The notes beneath the pieces were generated by a model. The model had not been told where the DNA came from. It was given only the letters and a program-made list of their open reading frames with translations, and made no database searches. From NCBI GenBank assembly GCA_018818835.1, contig JAHIRD010000138.1:1-41779 (forward strand): a DNA stretch of 41,779 nucleotides, in the 5' to 3' direction. Source of the DNA: Pseudomonadota bacterium (GTDB taxonomy: Bacteria; Desulfobacterota; Desulfobacteria; Desulfobacterales; Desulfolunaceae). Of this stretch, positions 32,953 to 41,517 are shown one piece after another (position 1 is the stretch's first letter; the number at the start of each line of letters is the position of its first letter). The translations under genes and the position numbers were made by a program.

Positions 32953-35781
32953 TCACACCCCTGTTAATTCATTATAAAGTTGCTCTATACCTTTTAACTG
33001 CCTAACACTATTCGAAAACTCTATCACTTCTGTTCTAAGTCCGGTACCTGCCAATTTGGTCAACAACCCCCTCAATCGATCTTCATAGTCATAAGTTGGT
33101 TTATAATTGTTTAGAACTTCTCGTAAAATTCTACAGACTTCTTTTGGGGACATTGTTGCCAAACGATCAAGCTCTTCTATAAAGATATCGGCATTATGAT
33201 TTATACTCACATATGGGGCCACTGCCACCATTAGTTTTAAGGAATTTTTGTCTATTTCATGTAAAACGCAAGATAATTTACTGAGCGATGAATATAATTT
33301 TGTAGGTTGACTGGATAAGGCTTCGCCCCATTCAACACACCATTTCCAAAAATTCACTATAAGCTCAATTTGTTTTTCGGATAGACCTTTTTTATGCACT
33401 TTCTTAAAAAAACTGCAGATGTTTATAAGATCATTAATTTTATCTTCAGCCAATAAAAGGGTAAACCTTGATGAGTCAAGTGTCTCATCGCCCCAAAGAT
33501 AAGCAAGAGCGACTCTGTCAAGAATTCTCTCACGGACCTGTTCATTATTTAGTTCAATACTCAATGCCTTGTCTATGATCTCATTTGAAACCAAAAGTTG
33601 ATATAAGTCTTTGGCCGCCGATGCATAAGTCAGACCCGCAATTGCACATCTGAAGTTTTCATTCAAATCAAATGGAAAGATTTGCGTTATTCTCGAATAC
33701 AACCAATCTTTGCTAAGATAATTTAAATTGGGAAGGTAACACCCAGAAAGAGTTGAAAAATCATGGTTGGCCCCTGTAATGCACTTCTCAATCTCTTTAT
33801 TAAATACATGTACAATATCCGCCCAAGTATCTTCGTGTTTCCCTATTTTTTTGTCTGCAACACGACATGCCCTTAGTGCATGGATAAAAAGTGCTTCAAG
33901 GGACTTTCCTCTTGATGAATTAATAGCATGCAACATTGGGTCTCGATCGACCGCATCTTCGATTTCCAAGTTATCCAACAGAAGGATTATGAGATCCAAT
34001 GTTCTTGGCAACAAATCAGGGGAATAGGCTTTTTCGTCTTTCAGAGTTCCCGATTTAAGCAACTCTGCTATTAGAGGTGGTATCCAGTCCCGTGTCGGAG
34101 TTAAATCATGCTGCTCATTGACTTTCTCGCTCCAAAAAGTTTGATCACCAAGTAGGCTTTCAAAAAAATCGATTAACTTTACCCAAGCCGAATCCCAATC
34201 AATCGTAACTTTATCGTAATCACTACCGTTCCAAAGGTTCTTAAATCCATTTATAATACCATACTGATAAGCTCTTTTAGCCTCCCTGAATTGAGGGAGT
34301 ATCCCTAAAATAGTATCCGGCTGACTTGTAACAACATTTTCAAGAGTCGTTACAAGTGCTTTAATATTCGGACCACGCCATAAATCCGTCTGTTCAAAAG
34401 CATTCAGTTTTTCAACTATAGTTCCATTTTCAGAAAAGGTGAGTAACTCATCAAGCTCATAGGGAGAGGGCCCTGGTCCCCATCCTGTTTCCATATAGAA
34501 ATTAAAATCGGGGTGGTCAGATAATTTTCCCATCTCTTTATCTTGATTTAGCTCGTCAAACAAATCATCAACAGGCTTATATCCTTGGTTATTGACAGCC
34601 GAAAGCCAATTCTGCATCAAATAACGTCGATATTGCTCAGGATTTTCGCCAACATTCTTTAAGGGTAACTCACAAATCGCCTTGAGAGTCGCCTGTTTAT
34701 AATTATCATTGAAAATGATAAAACGTCTTTTCAATAATTGATACAACTCATGTAGATTCTTCGAATCAAACAAGTCTGGTCCTACGAGGTCTCCGTAAAG
34801 GCAATTTAATTCAGTCCATCGTTCATTCAATAGAAAAATTCCGATACGATTAATCATATCATTTTTATTTTTGAGCATATCCTTGATAAATTCACGAGAG
34901 CCCGCAGGATCAGCCGAAACCCAAGAAACAAGGATCTCCCTGAGTCCCATAACCAAACAGTTTTCTGTTTCATGCCATTTACGATTTTGCTCGTGCTCTT
35001 CAACCGCTGGACGTATCATATAACTGGGCATAGCTCTTTCTTCTCTTTTAAACGCCTCTTTAATCCGTTCAACAAACATAAATGAAGCAATTTCACCAAT
35101 TTTATGCCCTAACTTTTCCGCATGCTTTTCAATTATTTTATTAAGGAAATAACCGTCCACTACTGTTACAAGCTCACTATCTCGTCGTTTCGTTGGAACG
35201 TCTTCCCCACATTTTAACTCAGTACAATAATTCAATATGGTGCAAGCCATCTCCAAGTCTCCACGAGATTCACTCTCCAAAAATCGACTGATTACGCCTT
35301 TACTAAGAGCAGTACCAACAAGACTTCTATCAAATTTCCCATTAAGCCACACTGGTATCATTGGCAAATCTTCTTTTAAAAACACTTCACGCGGTATGAG
35401 TCCAATAATTTCAGCAAAAATTCGATAGGTATGGTAGTTGTCTTGAGCCTCGCCACTTTCATCACGAAATCGACTTACCTCCCTAACAACATTCATTACT
35501 TTTTCCGCAAGTTCTAAATCGTTTCGTTCCCCTGAGATCTGAGCCAAATGTTTGAGATAATCCAAAGGCGCCCAATACGGGATACGTACATAGCCAGGCT
35601 CATCAGCTGGAGTGGGGCCAGGGGCTTTTTTGGGTTCAAAAAAACCATCTGCTTTTAGTGAATCAAAAAAAACTTCCGGGTCAGGCTTGGTAATTAACAA
35701 CTGAAATCCTCGTTGTGCATGTTCATCGCTCTTTTCCATTAAAACTATGAATGACTTTTGATTCGCCGTTAAATTATTCAT
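32953..35781 (-). CDS. Large helical protein coupled to SIR2 (possible DUF4020-type defence partner)
   Basis: A 942-residue soluble protein without signal peptide or membrane helices. It is almost wholly alpha-helical and Trp/Leu-rich (DIVHVFNKEIEKCI, FWKWCVEWGEAL, LYQLLKRRF), reminiscent of helical-repeat scaffolds. I cannot assign a catalytic motif. SIR2-type proteins are sometimes paired with a DUF4020 protein; I suspect that relation without proof. Its ATG overlaps the SIR2 stop by 4 bp (ATGA), so the two products are made together and probably form a complex. A sensor or regulator of the SIR2 NADase is the most natural role. The DNA is visibly more AT-rich than the housekeeping genes, a sign of transfer. 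Confidence 0.7.
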   Translation of the reverse strand: MNNLTANQKSFIVLMEKSDEHAQRGFQLLITKPDPEVFFDSLKADGFFEPKKAPGPTPADEPGYVRIPYWAPLDYLKHLAQISGERNDLELAEKVMNVVREVSRFRDESGEAQDNYHTYRIFAEIIGLIPREVFLKEDLPMIPVWLNGKFDRSLVGTALSKGVISRFLESESRGDLEMACTILNYCTELKCGEDVPTKRRDSELVTVVDGYFLNKIIEKHAEKLGHKIGEIASFMFVERIKEAFKREERAMPSYMIRPAVEEHEQNRKWHETENCLVMGLREILVSWVSADPAGSREFIKDMLKNKNDMINRIGIFLLNERWTELNCLYGDLVGPDLFDSKNLHELYQLLKRRFIIFNDNYKQATLKAICELPLKNVGENPEQYRRYLMQNWLSAVNNQGYKPVDDLFDELNQDKEMGKLSDHPDFNFYMETGWGPGPSPYELDELLTFSENGTIVEKLNAFEQTDLWRGPNIKALVTTLENVVTSQPDTILGILPQFREAKRAYQYGIINGFKNLWNGSDYDKVTIDWDSAWVKLIDFFESLLGDQTFWSEKVNEQHDLTPTRDWIPPLIAELLKSGTLKDEKAYSPDLLPRTLDLIILLLDNLEIEDAVDRDPMLHAINSSRGKSLEALFIHALRACRVADKKIGKHEDTWADIVHVFNKEIEKCITGANHDFSTLSGCYLPNLNYLSKDWLYSRITQIFPFDLNENFRCAIAGLTYASAAKDLYQLLVSNEIIDKALSIELNNEQVRERILDRVALAYLWGDETLDSSRFTLLLAEDKINDLINICSFFKKVHKKGLSEKQIELIVNFWKWCVEWGEALSSQPTKLYSSLSKLSCVLHEIDKNSLKLMVAVAPYVSINHNADIFIEELDRLATMSPKEVCRILREVLNNYKPTYDYEDRLRGLLTKLAGTGLRTEVIEFSNSVRQLKGIEQLYNELTGV

Positions 35782-36776
35782 TTTAACAATTTCTCCATAT
35801 CACCAAATTCTTGAAGTGGTATTACGTCCTTGGCAGGAGCTTTTTGTGCCAATTCTTCCATTACATCTAAGAGTTGGTCCCAGTCTTTTTGATCCCGAAG
35901 AAAAGGTATTAACTGAATCCCACACTCTTGGAGGTAGTATCGCTTTAGGCTGACCATGAGCTCTTGTTCGTGGGAAAAAAAACCTTGCAACAAATAGTGT
36001 TTAGCCTCTTTCGTGGTGAATCCTGGCTTATGCCTTGCTTTCAGTATGACATATTCAAGAATTTCCAATTCTTCCAGACCGTAACCAATGAAAAGCACCG
36101 TTTTACGATCAAACAGATATTCCAAAAAGGTCAGAACTCGATTCTCTACACCTTGCCCAATCGAAAACCGGTCATTTGCATAATGTTGCACATAATCTTG
36201 TGTAGTAAGAACCATACCATCTGGGTCAAGCAAAGAACCATGCAAATGAATCACTAAGTTATTTTTATGCAGTGTATCCGCAGTAAAATCACTAACTCGA
36301 TGAATAGCTTTTCTTTTTTGAACAAATATAATTTTACTGTGGTCTGGTTCAATCCCGGGTGAAAGCTCTTGTGTCTTCAGTTCCTCATCCAACCATTCAT
36401 CATAATTGGTTGTGACAAAGGTTTTACCCAAGGCTGACAAACTCCCAAAAAGCCGTAGACCTTTAGGATTTTTCTTGTGGCCTTCAGGATGTATTAATTT
36501 TTTAAAGTCGATGGGTATTTGATGTTCCTCTTGTAAACCTTTGGCAATAGCAAGCTTGACCCTTGGGCTGAGATGGCTTATTTGAGCAAGCTGTCCATGA
36601 GAAAATTTGCCTTTTTCAACAAAAAATCGAAGCGCCGCATCAGCAAAACCATTCCAGTCTGGGCATCCTGCAAGGCGGGAAGCGCCTGCCCCAACAAATG
36701 GTATCAGAGTTCCTCTTATTGCTGCTTCACGTAAACCTTCTGGAATCCGCGGTATGGGAAGAATTTCATCGTTCAT
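35778..36776 (-). CDS. SIR2-like NAD-hydrolase domain protein (defence effector)
   Basis: A 332-residue protein with the SIR2 fold: LIPFVGAGASRLAGCPDWNG (NAD-binding GAGAS near 29-33), TTNYDEWLD near 122 (catalytic Asn/Asp region), NLVIHLHGSL near 172 (active-site His), and VLFIGYGLEELEIL. In Thoeris, DSR and SIR2-HerA systems such domains deplete NAD+ and abort phage infection, so an effector role is inferred. The start follows AGGAG. It lies 160 bp downstream of the helicase gene on the same strand, so it may have its own promoter. It is coupled to the 942-residue gene by a 4-bp overlap. Confidence 0.87.
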   Translation of the reverse strand: MNDEILPIPRIPEGLREAAIRGTLIPFVGAGASRLAGCPDWNGFADAALRFFVEKGKFSHGQLAQISHLSPRVKLAIAKGLQEEHQIPIDFKKLIHPEGHKKNPKGLRLFGSLSALGKTFVTTNYDEWLDEELKTQELSPGIEPDHSKIIFVQKRKAIHRVSDFTADTLHKNNLVIHLHGSLLDPDGMVLTTQDYVQHYANDRFSIGQGVENRVLTFLEYLFDRKTVLFIGYGLEELEILEYVILKARHKPGFTTKEAKHYLLQGFFSHEQELMVSLKRYYLQECGIQLIPFLRDQKDWDQLLDVMEELAQKAPAKDVIPLQEFGDMEKLLK

Positions 36777-36936
36777 CTAAACCGACTCCTAATTTTTCTT
36801 TATTTTTAAGCCGTTTAAGTTTTTTTGATCTCATTCTTGTTTATTGATAGTTATCAAATAACGCAAAGACCTGATTCATATGACTATCTCTCTTCGATTA
36901 GAGAATTAGCTGTATCACAATACTATTCAAAAATTT

Positions 36937-39900
36937 CTACCCCCCCCGCCGATTCTCTTCAAACATCTCCACAGGCATGGGATAGTGAAGTCGCCACATG
37001 ATCTTGATCGGCCGTTCACTTTCATGGCTCACATGGTCGACCGGTCCCAAATACACGAAGGGAACGGTGCAGTTGTTGCGCCTCTTTTGGTCGCGGGCAA
37101 AAACGAGAATTGTATAACCACGGGACTGGTGATCGATCAGATTCTGGCCTGTGGGGGATTCTTGCGTTGTGTTTGATTGGGATTCCCAGTGAAGCAATTC
37201 CCTGCTCACAGGATAATCGGCATACATGGTGCTTGGGGAAAATTCTTTTTCGGTCTTTTGATATGTAATCAGCAGAGCGTAAGCCTTGATCTCTTTAAAG
37301 TGCATAACACCGACACCACTCTGCCCCGGAGAAGATAACGTGGCACGATCGAAAGCTGCCTGAATATCTTTGATGCCATAGTAGGCATGCAGTTCGAGGG
37401 CGCAAGGGAACGGCAGTTCTGCAAAGGCACCACTGACCTGCGATGCTGAATCTGCCCATTCAAGGATTTCATCCATGTCCCGGAGGATGGTTTGATTTTG
37501 GCACAAACGATCAAATGAATCGTAAAGGTTATTAAACCCCAACTTTGATGCCGGTTCGCCCCAAAAGCGATAATACACGCTGTTTTGCTGGTGTTGAATC
37601 AGCGACATGGCACCCTCTACATCATTATTTTCAAGCAAACCGATCACCTGCCGCATCCGCGTGATTTCATGGGGGCCTGAAATAAAAGCGGCACGCACCA
37701 AGGTTTTTTTCAAAGCATTGAAATCCGGATCAACCGGAGTTGGGGCAAGTTGTGCTTTGGCCTTCCAACCGGTCCAGCTTTCCGCCACCAACAGCCGCTC
37801 AGGCTCGTAATCATGATAGTGAATAAAATTTGCGAAGGTGAGATCTTGTCCTGTATCCGACCTAAAGGTCTGGAGGCGTTCCGGAATCTGGACGGCAAGG
37901 TTTTTAAGATTTGTTCGAATATTCTCAAGAACATACTGCCGGGATATGCGGTCAAACTGGATGGAACAACCCGCCGGAAGATGAGGGAAATTGTGTTCCA
38001 CTTCGCGGTCAATGGCATAACGGTGCTTGGGCAGCAAGGATTTTAGCTTAATATCAAGGCGGTAACGCCGGTGTGCCTGCCCTACAAAGTCAAGGACGGT
38101 CAGGCAATCTTTACCAGGGGCGTGTCGCAAACCCCGGCCCAGCTGCTGGAGAAAGACGGTCAGACTTTGTGTGGGGCGAAGAAACAGGACCGTGTTGATA
38201 TCCGGCACATCCACCCCTTCACTGAGTTTATCGACCGTAAACAGAAAAATGAATGTTCCGGTCCTCAATCCTTCAAGCATGGATTCACAGGCTGAGCTCT
38301 CAAGCCTGGACACAAAGGCTGCCGAAGAAATACCCCGTTTGTTGAACATATCAGCCATGAATTGTGCGTGCTTGATCGACACACAAAAACCGATGCCTTT
38401 GACGTTTTCAAGATTTGGTTCGTAAAGAAACAGAGTCGAATAGATGACATCAAGACGCTGTTTTGCCAGGATGTGTTCTCCCGTGTATATTTTTTCAAGT
38501 GCCTTTTCGTCATATTTGCCGTTTCTCCAAAAACGGTCACTGCTGATGTCAATGGGATCGGCAACGCCAAAATAGTGAAAAGGACAAAGCAATTTCTCTT
38601 CCAGGGCCTCAGGAAGTCTGATTTCAGCAGCAAAACGGTTTCCGAAATCCGCGGCCACATTGCCGCCATCCATCCGTTCCGGTGTTGCCGTCAACCCGAG
38701 CAAGATTTCAGGGTTAAAATGATCATAAATCGGACGATAGCTGGCTGCGGTTCCGTGATGGGCCTCATCAACGACAATAAAATCGTAAAAGTTAGAACCC
38801 ACGTGTTCCCATAAACGCCGACTGGCAAGCATTCCCACCGAACAAAAGAGATGCTCCATGCGTTCGGCCTGATAAGACCCCACCAGCAATTCGCCAAAGT
38901 TAGAGTCTCGTAAAACATTCCTGAACGTCATTAAGGCTTGTTGAAGAATCTCCTTCCGATGAGCGATGAACAGCAACTTGGCGTTCTTTTTCTTTTCGAG
39001 AAAAAAGCGATGATAGTCGAAAGCCGAGATCACTGTCTTTCCTGTTCCTGTAGCGGCGATAACCAGATTCCGGTAATGATTGCGGGTTGTTCGTTCACGG
39101 GCCAGGGCTTCAAGAATCCGCTCCTGGAAAGGATGGGGGCACAGATCGAAAAAGAAGTCTGTCTTTAAGTCGCTGGACTTCCGGGCCTGTTCAATCGCCC
39201 GACGAAGTGTTGCGGGATTGCCGGGATCATAGGGTATAAATTCGCGACTGTTCCAATAGGTCTCAAACTCAGCCGTAAACTTATCAAGGACATGATCCAT
39301 ATCAACGCTGGTGATTTTGAGATTCCATTCCAAACCACTTGTCATTGCGGCATGAGACATGTTGGCGGACCCGATATAGGCGGTTGAAAAACCGGAAAGC
39401 CGTTTGAAATGGTACGCTTTTGCATGAAGTCTGGTCCGATTGGTATCGTAGGAAATCCTGACCCGCACATTGGTCATGGCGGCCAGCCATTCAACGGCCG
39501 GGGCGTCCGATGCCCCCATGTATGATGTAGTAATAAGCCTAACCGGTACATCGCGCTCACGCATATCCTCAAACGCTGGCATCAACAGCCGTAAACCGGA
39601 CCACTTGATAAACGACACCAGGATATCCACGGAATCTGCCGATCGCATTTCCTCCATCAATTCATGGACGAGTTGCGGCTCCATGGGTGATCCGGTAAAA
39701 AGGCTGCTTTCCACAACGGATGTCTGAGGCCGGGGAATGCCTGGCCGACCATAATTGGGTGGGGTAATCTCCAGAAGTAACGTCTTTCGACCTGATACCA
39801 ATTTACGGTTTTCAAGATATTCCATTCCCTCTGTTCCCGACATCAATTCGATGATTCGGTTGCACAAGGACAAGCGTTTCTCAGGGTCATCGATTACTCG

Positions 39901-40068
39901 CAAGGCCTGTTCAAGAAATTTGGAAACAAAACTGGCGTAACGGGCCGGTTGTTCTTCATGATCAATTTTATCGAGGACTATTCGCAGTTCAGGATTGGAG
40001 GCTAAAAGCTCTTGTAACGAGCAATCGACAAGAGCATCATACAGGCCGGGATAAAGTTGATTCGGCAT
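36937..40068 (-). CDS. PLD nuclease-DEAD/DEAH helicase-DUF3427 fusion
   Basis: A 1043-residue multidomain enzyme. After a helical N-terminus, a phospholipase-D/HKD-type nuclease domain (about 135-270) contains RTRLHAKAYHF and AYIGSANMS, a single HxK...GSxN half-site implying dimerisation. The superfamily-2 helicase follows: Walker A IAATGTGKTVIS near 339, VVDEAHHGTAA near 432, LTATPERMDG, and motif VI FLQQLGRGLRH. The C-terminal third (about 700-1043) is of the DUF3427 type, with FANFIHYHDYEPERLL and HFKEIKAYALLITY. Such proteins occur in defence islands and are thought to process DNA. It begins 5 bp after the Nudix gene, so the two form an operon. All nuclease and helicase motifs look intact. 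Confidence 0.9.
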   Translation of the reverse strand: MPNQLYPGLYDALVDCSLQELLASNPELRIVLDKIDHEEQPARYASFVSKFLEQALRVIDDPEKRLSLCNRIIELMSGTEGMEYLENRKLVSGRKTLLLEITPPNYGRPGIPRPQTSVVESSLFTGSPMEPQLVHELMEEMRSADSVDILVSFIKWSGLRLLMPAFEDMRERDVPVRLITTSYMGASDAPAVEWLAAMTNVRVRISYDTNRTRLHAKAYHFKRLSGFSTAYIGSANMSHAAMTSGLEWNLKITSVDMDHVLDKFTAEFETYWNSREFIPYDPGNPATLRRAIEQARKSSDLKTDFFFDLCPHPFQERILEALARERTTRNHYRNLVIAATGTGKTVISAFDYHRFFLEKKKNAKLLFIAHRKEILQQALMTFRNVLRDSNFGELLVGSYQAERMEHLFCSVGMLASRRLWEHVGSNFYDFIVVDEAHHGTAASYRPIYDHFNPEILLGLTATPERMDGGNVAADFGNRFAAEIRLPEALEEKLLCPFHYFGVADPIDISSDRFWRNGKYDEKALEKIYTGEHILAKQRLDVIYSTLFLYEPNLENVKGIGFCVSIKHAQFMADMFNKRGISSAAFVSRLESSACESMLEGLRTGTFIFLFTVDKLSEGVDVPDINTVLFLRPTQSLTVFLQQLGRGLRHAPGKDCLTVLDFVGQAHRRYRLDIKLKSLLPKHRYAIDREVEHNFPHLPAGCSIQFDRISRQYVLENIRTNLKNLAVQIPERLQTFRSDTGQDLTFANFIHYHDYEPERLLVAESWTGWKAKAQLAPTPVDPDFNALKKTLVRAAFISGPHEITRMRQVIGLLENNDVEGAMSLIQHQQNSVYYRFWGEPASKLGFNNLYDSFDRLCQNQTILRDMDEILEWADSASQVSGAFAELPFPCALELHAYYGIKDIQAAFDRATLSSPGQSGVGVMHFKEIKAYALLITYQKTEKEFSPSTMYADYPVSRELLHWESQSNTTQESPTGQNLIDHQSRGYTILVFARDQKRRNNCTVPFVYLGPVDHVSHESERPIKIMWRLHYPMPVEMFEENRRGG

Positions 40069-40073
40069 GGTTC

Positions 40074-40475
40074 TTATTCACCCATAATCTGACAATAGGT
40101 TGCAAGCACCGGCAAATCAGCCTCAGCCCAGTCAAGCGTGTCAAGTTCTTCAGATGGCAGCCACGCCACAGCCTCATGTTCATGGAGCTTTATTTCACCG
40201 TCAAAAATAGAACAAATAAATGGATGCAGTGTCACCGTAATTGTTGGATAGGTGTATGTGGAAGGAGGTAAGGCTTTGAGTATTTTTATGGTGACGTCGA
40301 GTTCTTCAAGGATTTCACGCCGAATTCCGTCTTCAGGGCTCTCACCTTCTCTAATTTTTCCGCCTGGGAATTCCCACTTCAACGGCAAACTCATGGCTGT
40401 GCTTCGTTGAGCAGCAAGAACAAGCCCGTTTCGTTCGATGATTGCGCAAGAAACACTAATATGCTCGTTTGCCAT
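40074..40475 (-). CDS. Nudix (MutT-like) nucleoside triphosphate pyrophosphohydrolase
   Basis: A 133-residue MutT-type Nudix enzyme from MANEHISVSCAIIERNG; ATG 40484 is an alternative start three residues earlier. The Nudix box is present as GGKIREGESPEDGIRREILE, then ELDV, with the RExxEE metal ligands intact. PLKWEFPGG is typical of 8-oxo-dGTP or (d)NTP pyrophosphohydrolases. In this position, five bases before the PLD-helicase gene, it may clean nucleotides for the defence system, hydrolyse a signalling nucleotide, or be a housekeeping gene caught in the operon. Confidence 0.85.
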   Translation of the reverse strand: MANEHISVSCAIIERNGLVLAAQRSTAMSLPLKWEFPGGKIREGESPEDGIRREILEELDVTIKILKALPPSTYTYPTITVTLHPFICSIFDGEIKLHEHEAVAWLPSEELDTLDWAEADLPVLATYCQIMGE

Positions 40476-40792
40476 TATTACCATCACACCCTGTACAATG
40501 TCATTGTTATAAAATTTAAAGATATATTGAAGCGGGATTCATGGAATTAACAACTAAAGGCCCCACACCATTTTGCCGTCCTTCATTACTCATTCGTATG
40601 AATGGTATTGAAGTAGCTAATGTCTGTCAATACCTTTTCAATGAAGCTTGTGAATCAAAAATGTGAAGGGTTTGGGCACAATCACAAACATTAATTTTAA
40701 ATTTTGATAGATTGAGTCTCGCTTTCCCATTACAAATCAGACATATTGTCACTACTTGTCATTATAGAGAAACGTTTTGTCTGGAAATAACT
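40476..40792. promoter_or_regulatory. Promoter region of the defence operon with inverted repeat
   Basis: A 317-bp AT-rich region between the divergent Nudix gene and AbiEi remnant. GGTATTGA (40604-40611) pairs with TCAATACC (40627-40634), and CATTC/GAATG flank 40591-40603. They could be operator sites for regulation of the Nudix-helicase operon. No clear -35/-10 pair stands out. Confidence 0.4.
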
Positions 40793-41032
40793 ATGAAGAA
40801 TAAACCAGAAGACATATTCCGCAGACATGGTGGGCAGCTTCGAATGAGTGGCGCCATTAAATATGGAATAACCTGTAATATGCTTTATTCGCTCAGAGAT
40901 AAAGGTATCATCGAGCAAGTCAGTCGGGGGATATACAGGCTTGTAGACCTCACCCCCGTCAGTAATCCGGATGTTGTAACGGTGGCCCTTAGATATCCAA
41001 ATGCTGTCATATGTCTGATTTCTGTTCTTTGT
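40793..41032 (+). pseudogene. Truncated AbiEi-type antitoxin / winged-helix regulator
   Basis: From ATG 40793 about 80 residues match the N-terminal winged-helix of AbiEi-like type IV antitoxins: FRRHGGQLRMSGAIKYGIT, LYSLRDKGIIEQVSRGIYRL and PDVVTVALRYPNAVICLISV. After LISVL at about 41031 the frame runs into palindromic repeat sequence (CIPHGSSHASGG onward) unrelated to the family. The C-terminal domain and the AbiEii toxin gene are both missing. It is therefore a broken gene; the residual DNA-binding domain might still be made with a foreign tail up to 41383. Confidence 0.75.
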
Positions 41033-41040
41033 ATACCGCA

Positions 41041-41128
41041 TGGCTCCAGCCATGCCTCTGGAGGCAAGAGCCTTCAAGTATGCATTCCCAGGCAGGAGCC
41101 TGGGAACGAGGCGGCAAAGCCCCACCAA
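41041..41128. repeat. Palindromic repeat cluster interrupting the AbiEi remnant
   Basis: Consecutive small hairpins GGCT/AGCC and CCTC/GAGG are followed by the 9-bp stem TTCCCAGGC/GCCTGGGAA with loop AGGA (41085-41106) and CGAGGCGGCAAAGCCCC. From memory, this CATTCCCAGGC-AGGA-GCCTGGGAACGAG unit is frequent in environmental Desulfobacterota genomes. It behaves as a mobile REP-like repeat. Confidence 0.7.
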
Positions 41129-41164
41129 CGACACAGAGGGATATATAACAACACCCAATGCAAC

Positions 41165-41325
41165 ACGTTTTTCTCTGCGTCCTCAGCGCCTCAGCGAGAT
41201 CCATTTCTTTTTTATCGAATAACCTTAACACCAGCAACTGAGACTCACTATAAACGTTCAGGTTCCATAACGAGTTCGGTGTATTTTTTTCTCTCGCAGA
41301 GTCGCAGAGGACGCAGAGGGGGGAT
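41165..41325. repeat. Inverted pair of CTCTGCGTCCTC-type repeats
   Basis: TTTTCTCTGCGTCCTCAGCG (41168 onward, continuing CCTCAGCGAGA) and, in opposite orientation, CTCTCGCAGAGTCGCAGAGG (41291 onward, continuing ACGCAGAGG) flank about 80 bp of unremarkable sequence. Both arms belong to a common low-complexity repeat type; no gene lies between them. Confidence 0.65.
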
Positions 41326-41359
41326 GAAAATATTCTACAATAAATTACTAAAATTATTT

Positions 41360-41517
41360 GTTTTTCTTCATGTCCTTCAGTGAGCGCAGCGAACGGGTGG
41401 TTTTTTTAAAAAAAAATCAAGTTTACCATGAAGAGCATGAAACTCATGAAGAAAAGAAGACATCTCCACCCTAAACTTCATGTCCTTCATGACCTTCATG
41501 GTGAAAAAAAAAGTTAA
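41360..41517. repeat. CTTCATGTCCTTCA / CATGAAG low-complexity array
   Basis: Units such as CTTCATGTCCTTCAGTGAG, CCATGAAGAGCATGAAACTC and CTTCATGACCTTCATGGTGA alternate in both orientations between A-tracts. A similar but degenerate block lies in 27377-27436. No coding potential. Confidence 0.6.

Noticed and set aside
36778-36840. 22-residue basic leader peptide before the SIR2 gene, minus strand
   Set aside because: It overlaps the SIR2 start but has no convincing ribosome-binding site and is too short to support.
41033-41383. Downstream half of the 40712-41383 frame as a genuine domain
   Set aside because: It is a translation of palindromic repeats (IPRQEPGNEAAK and similar) with no protein-like conservation expected.
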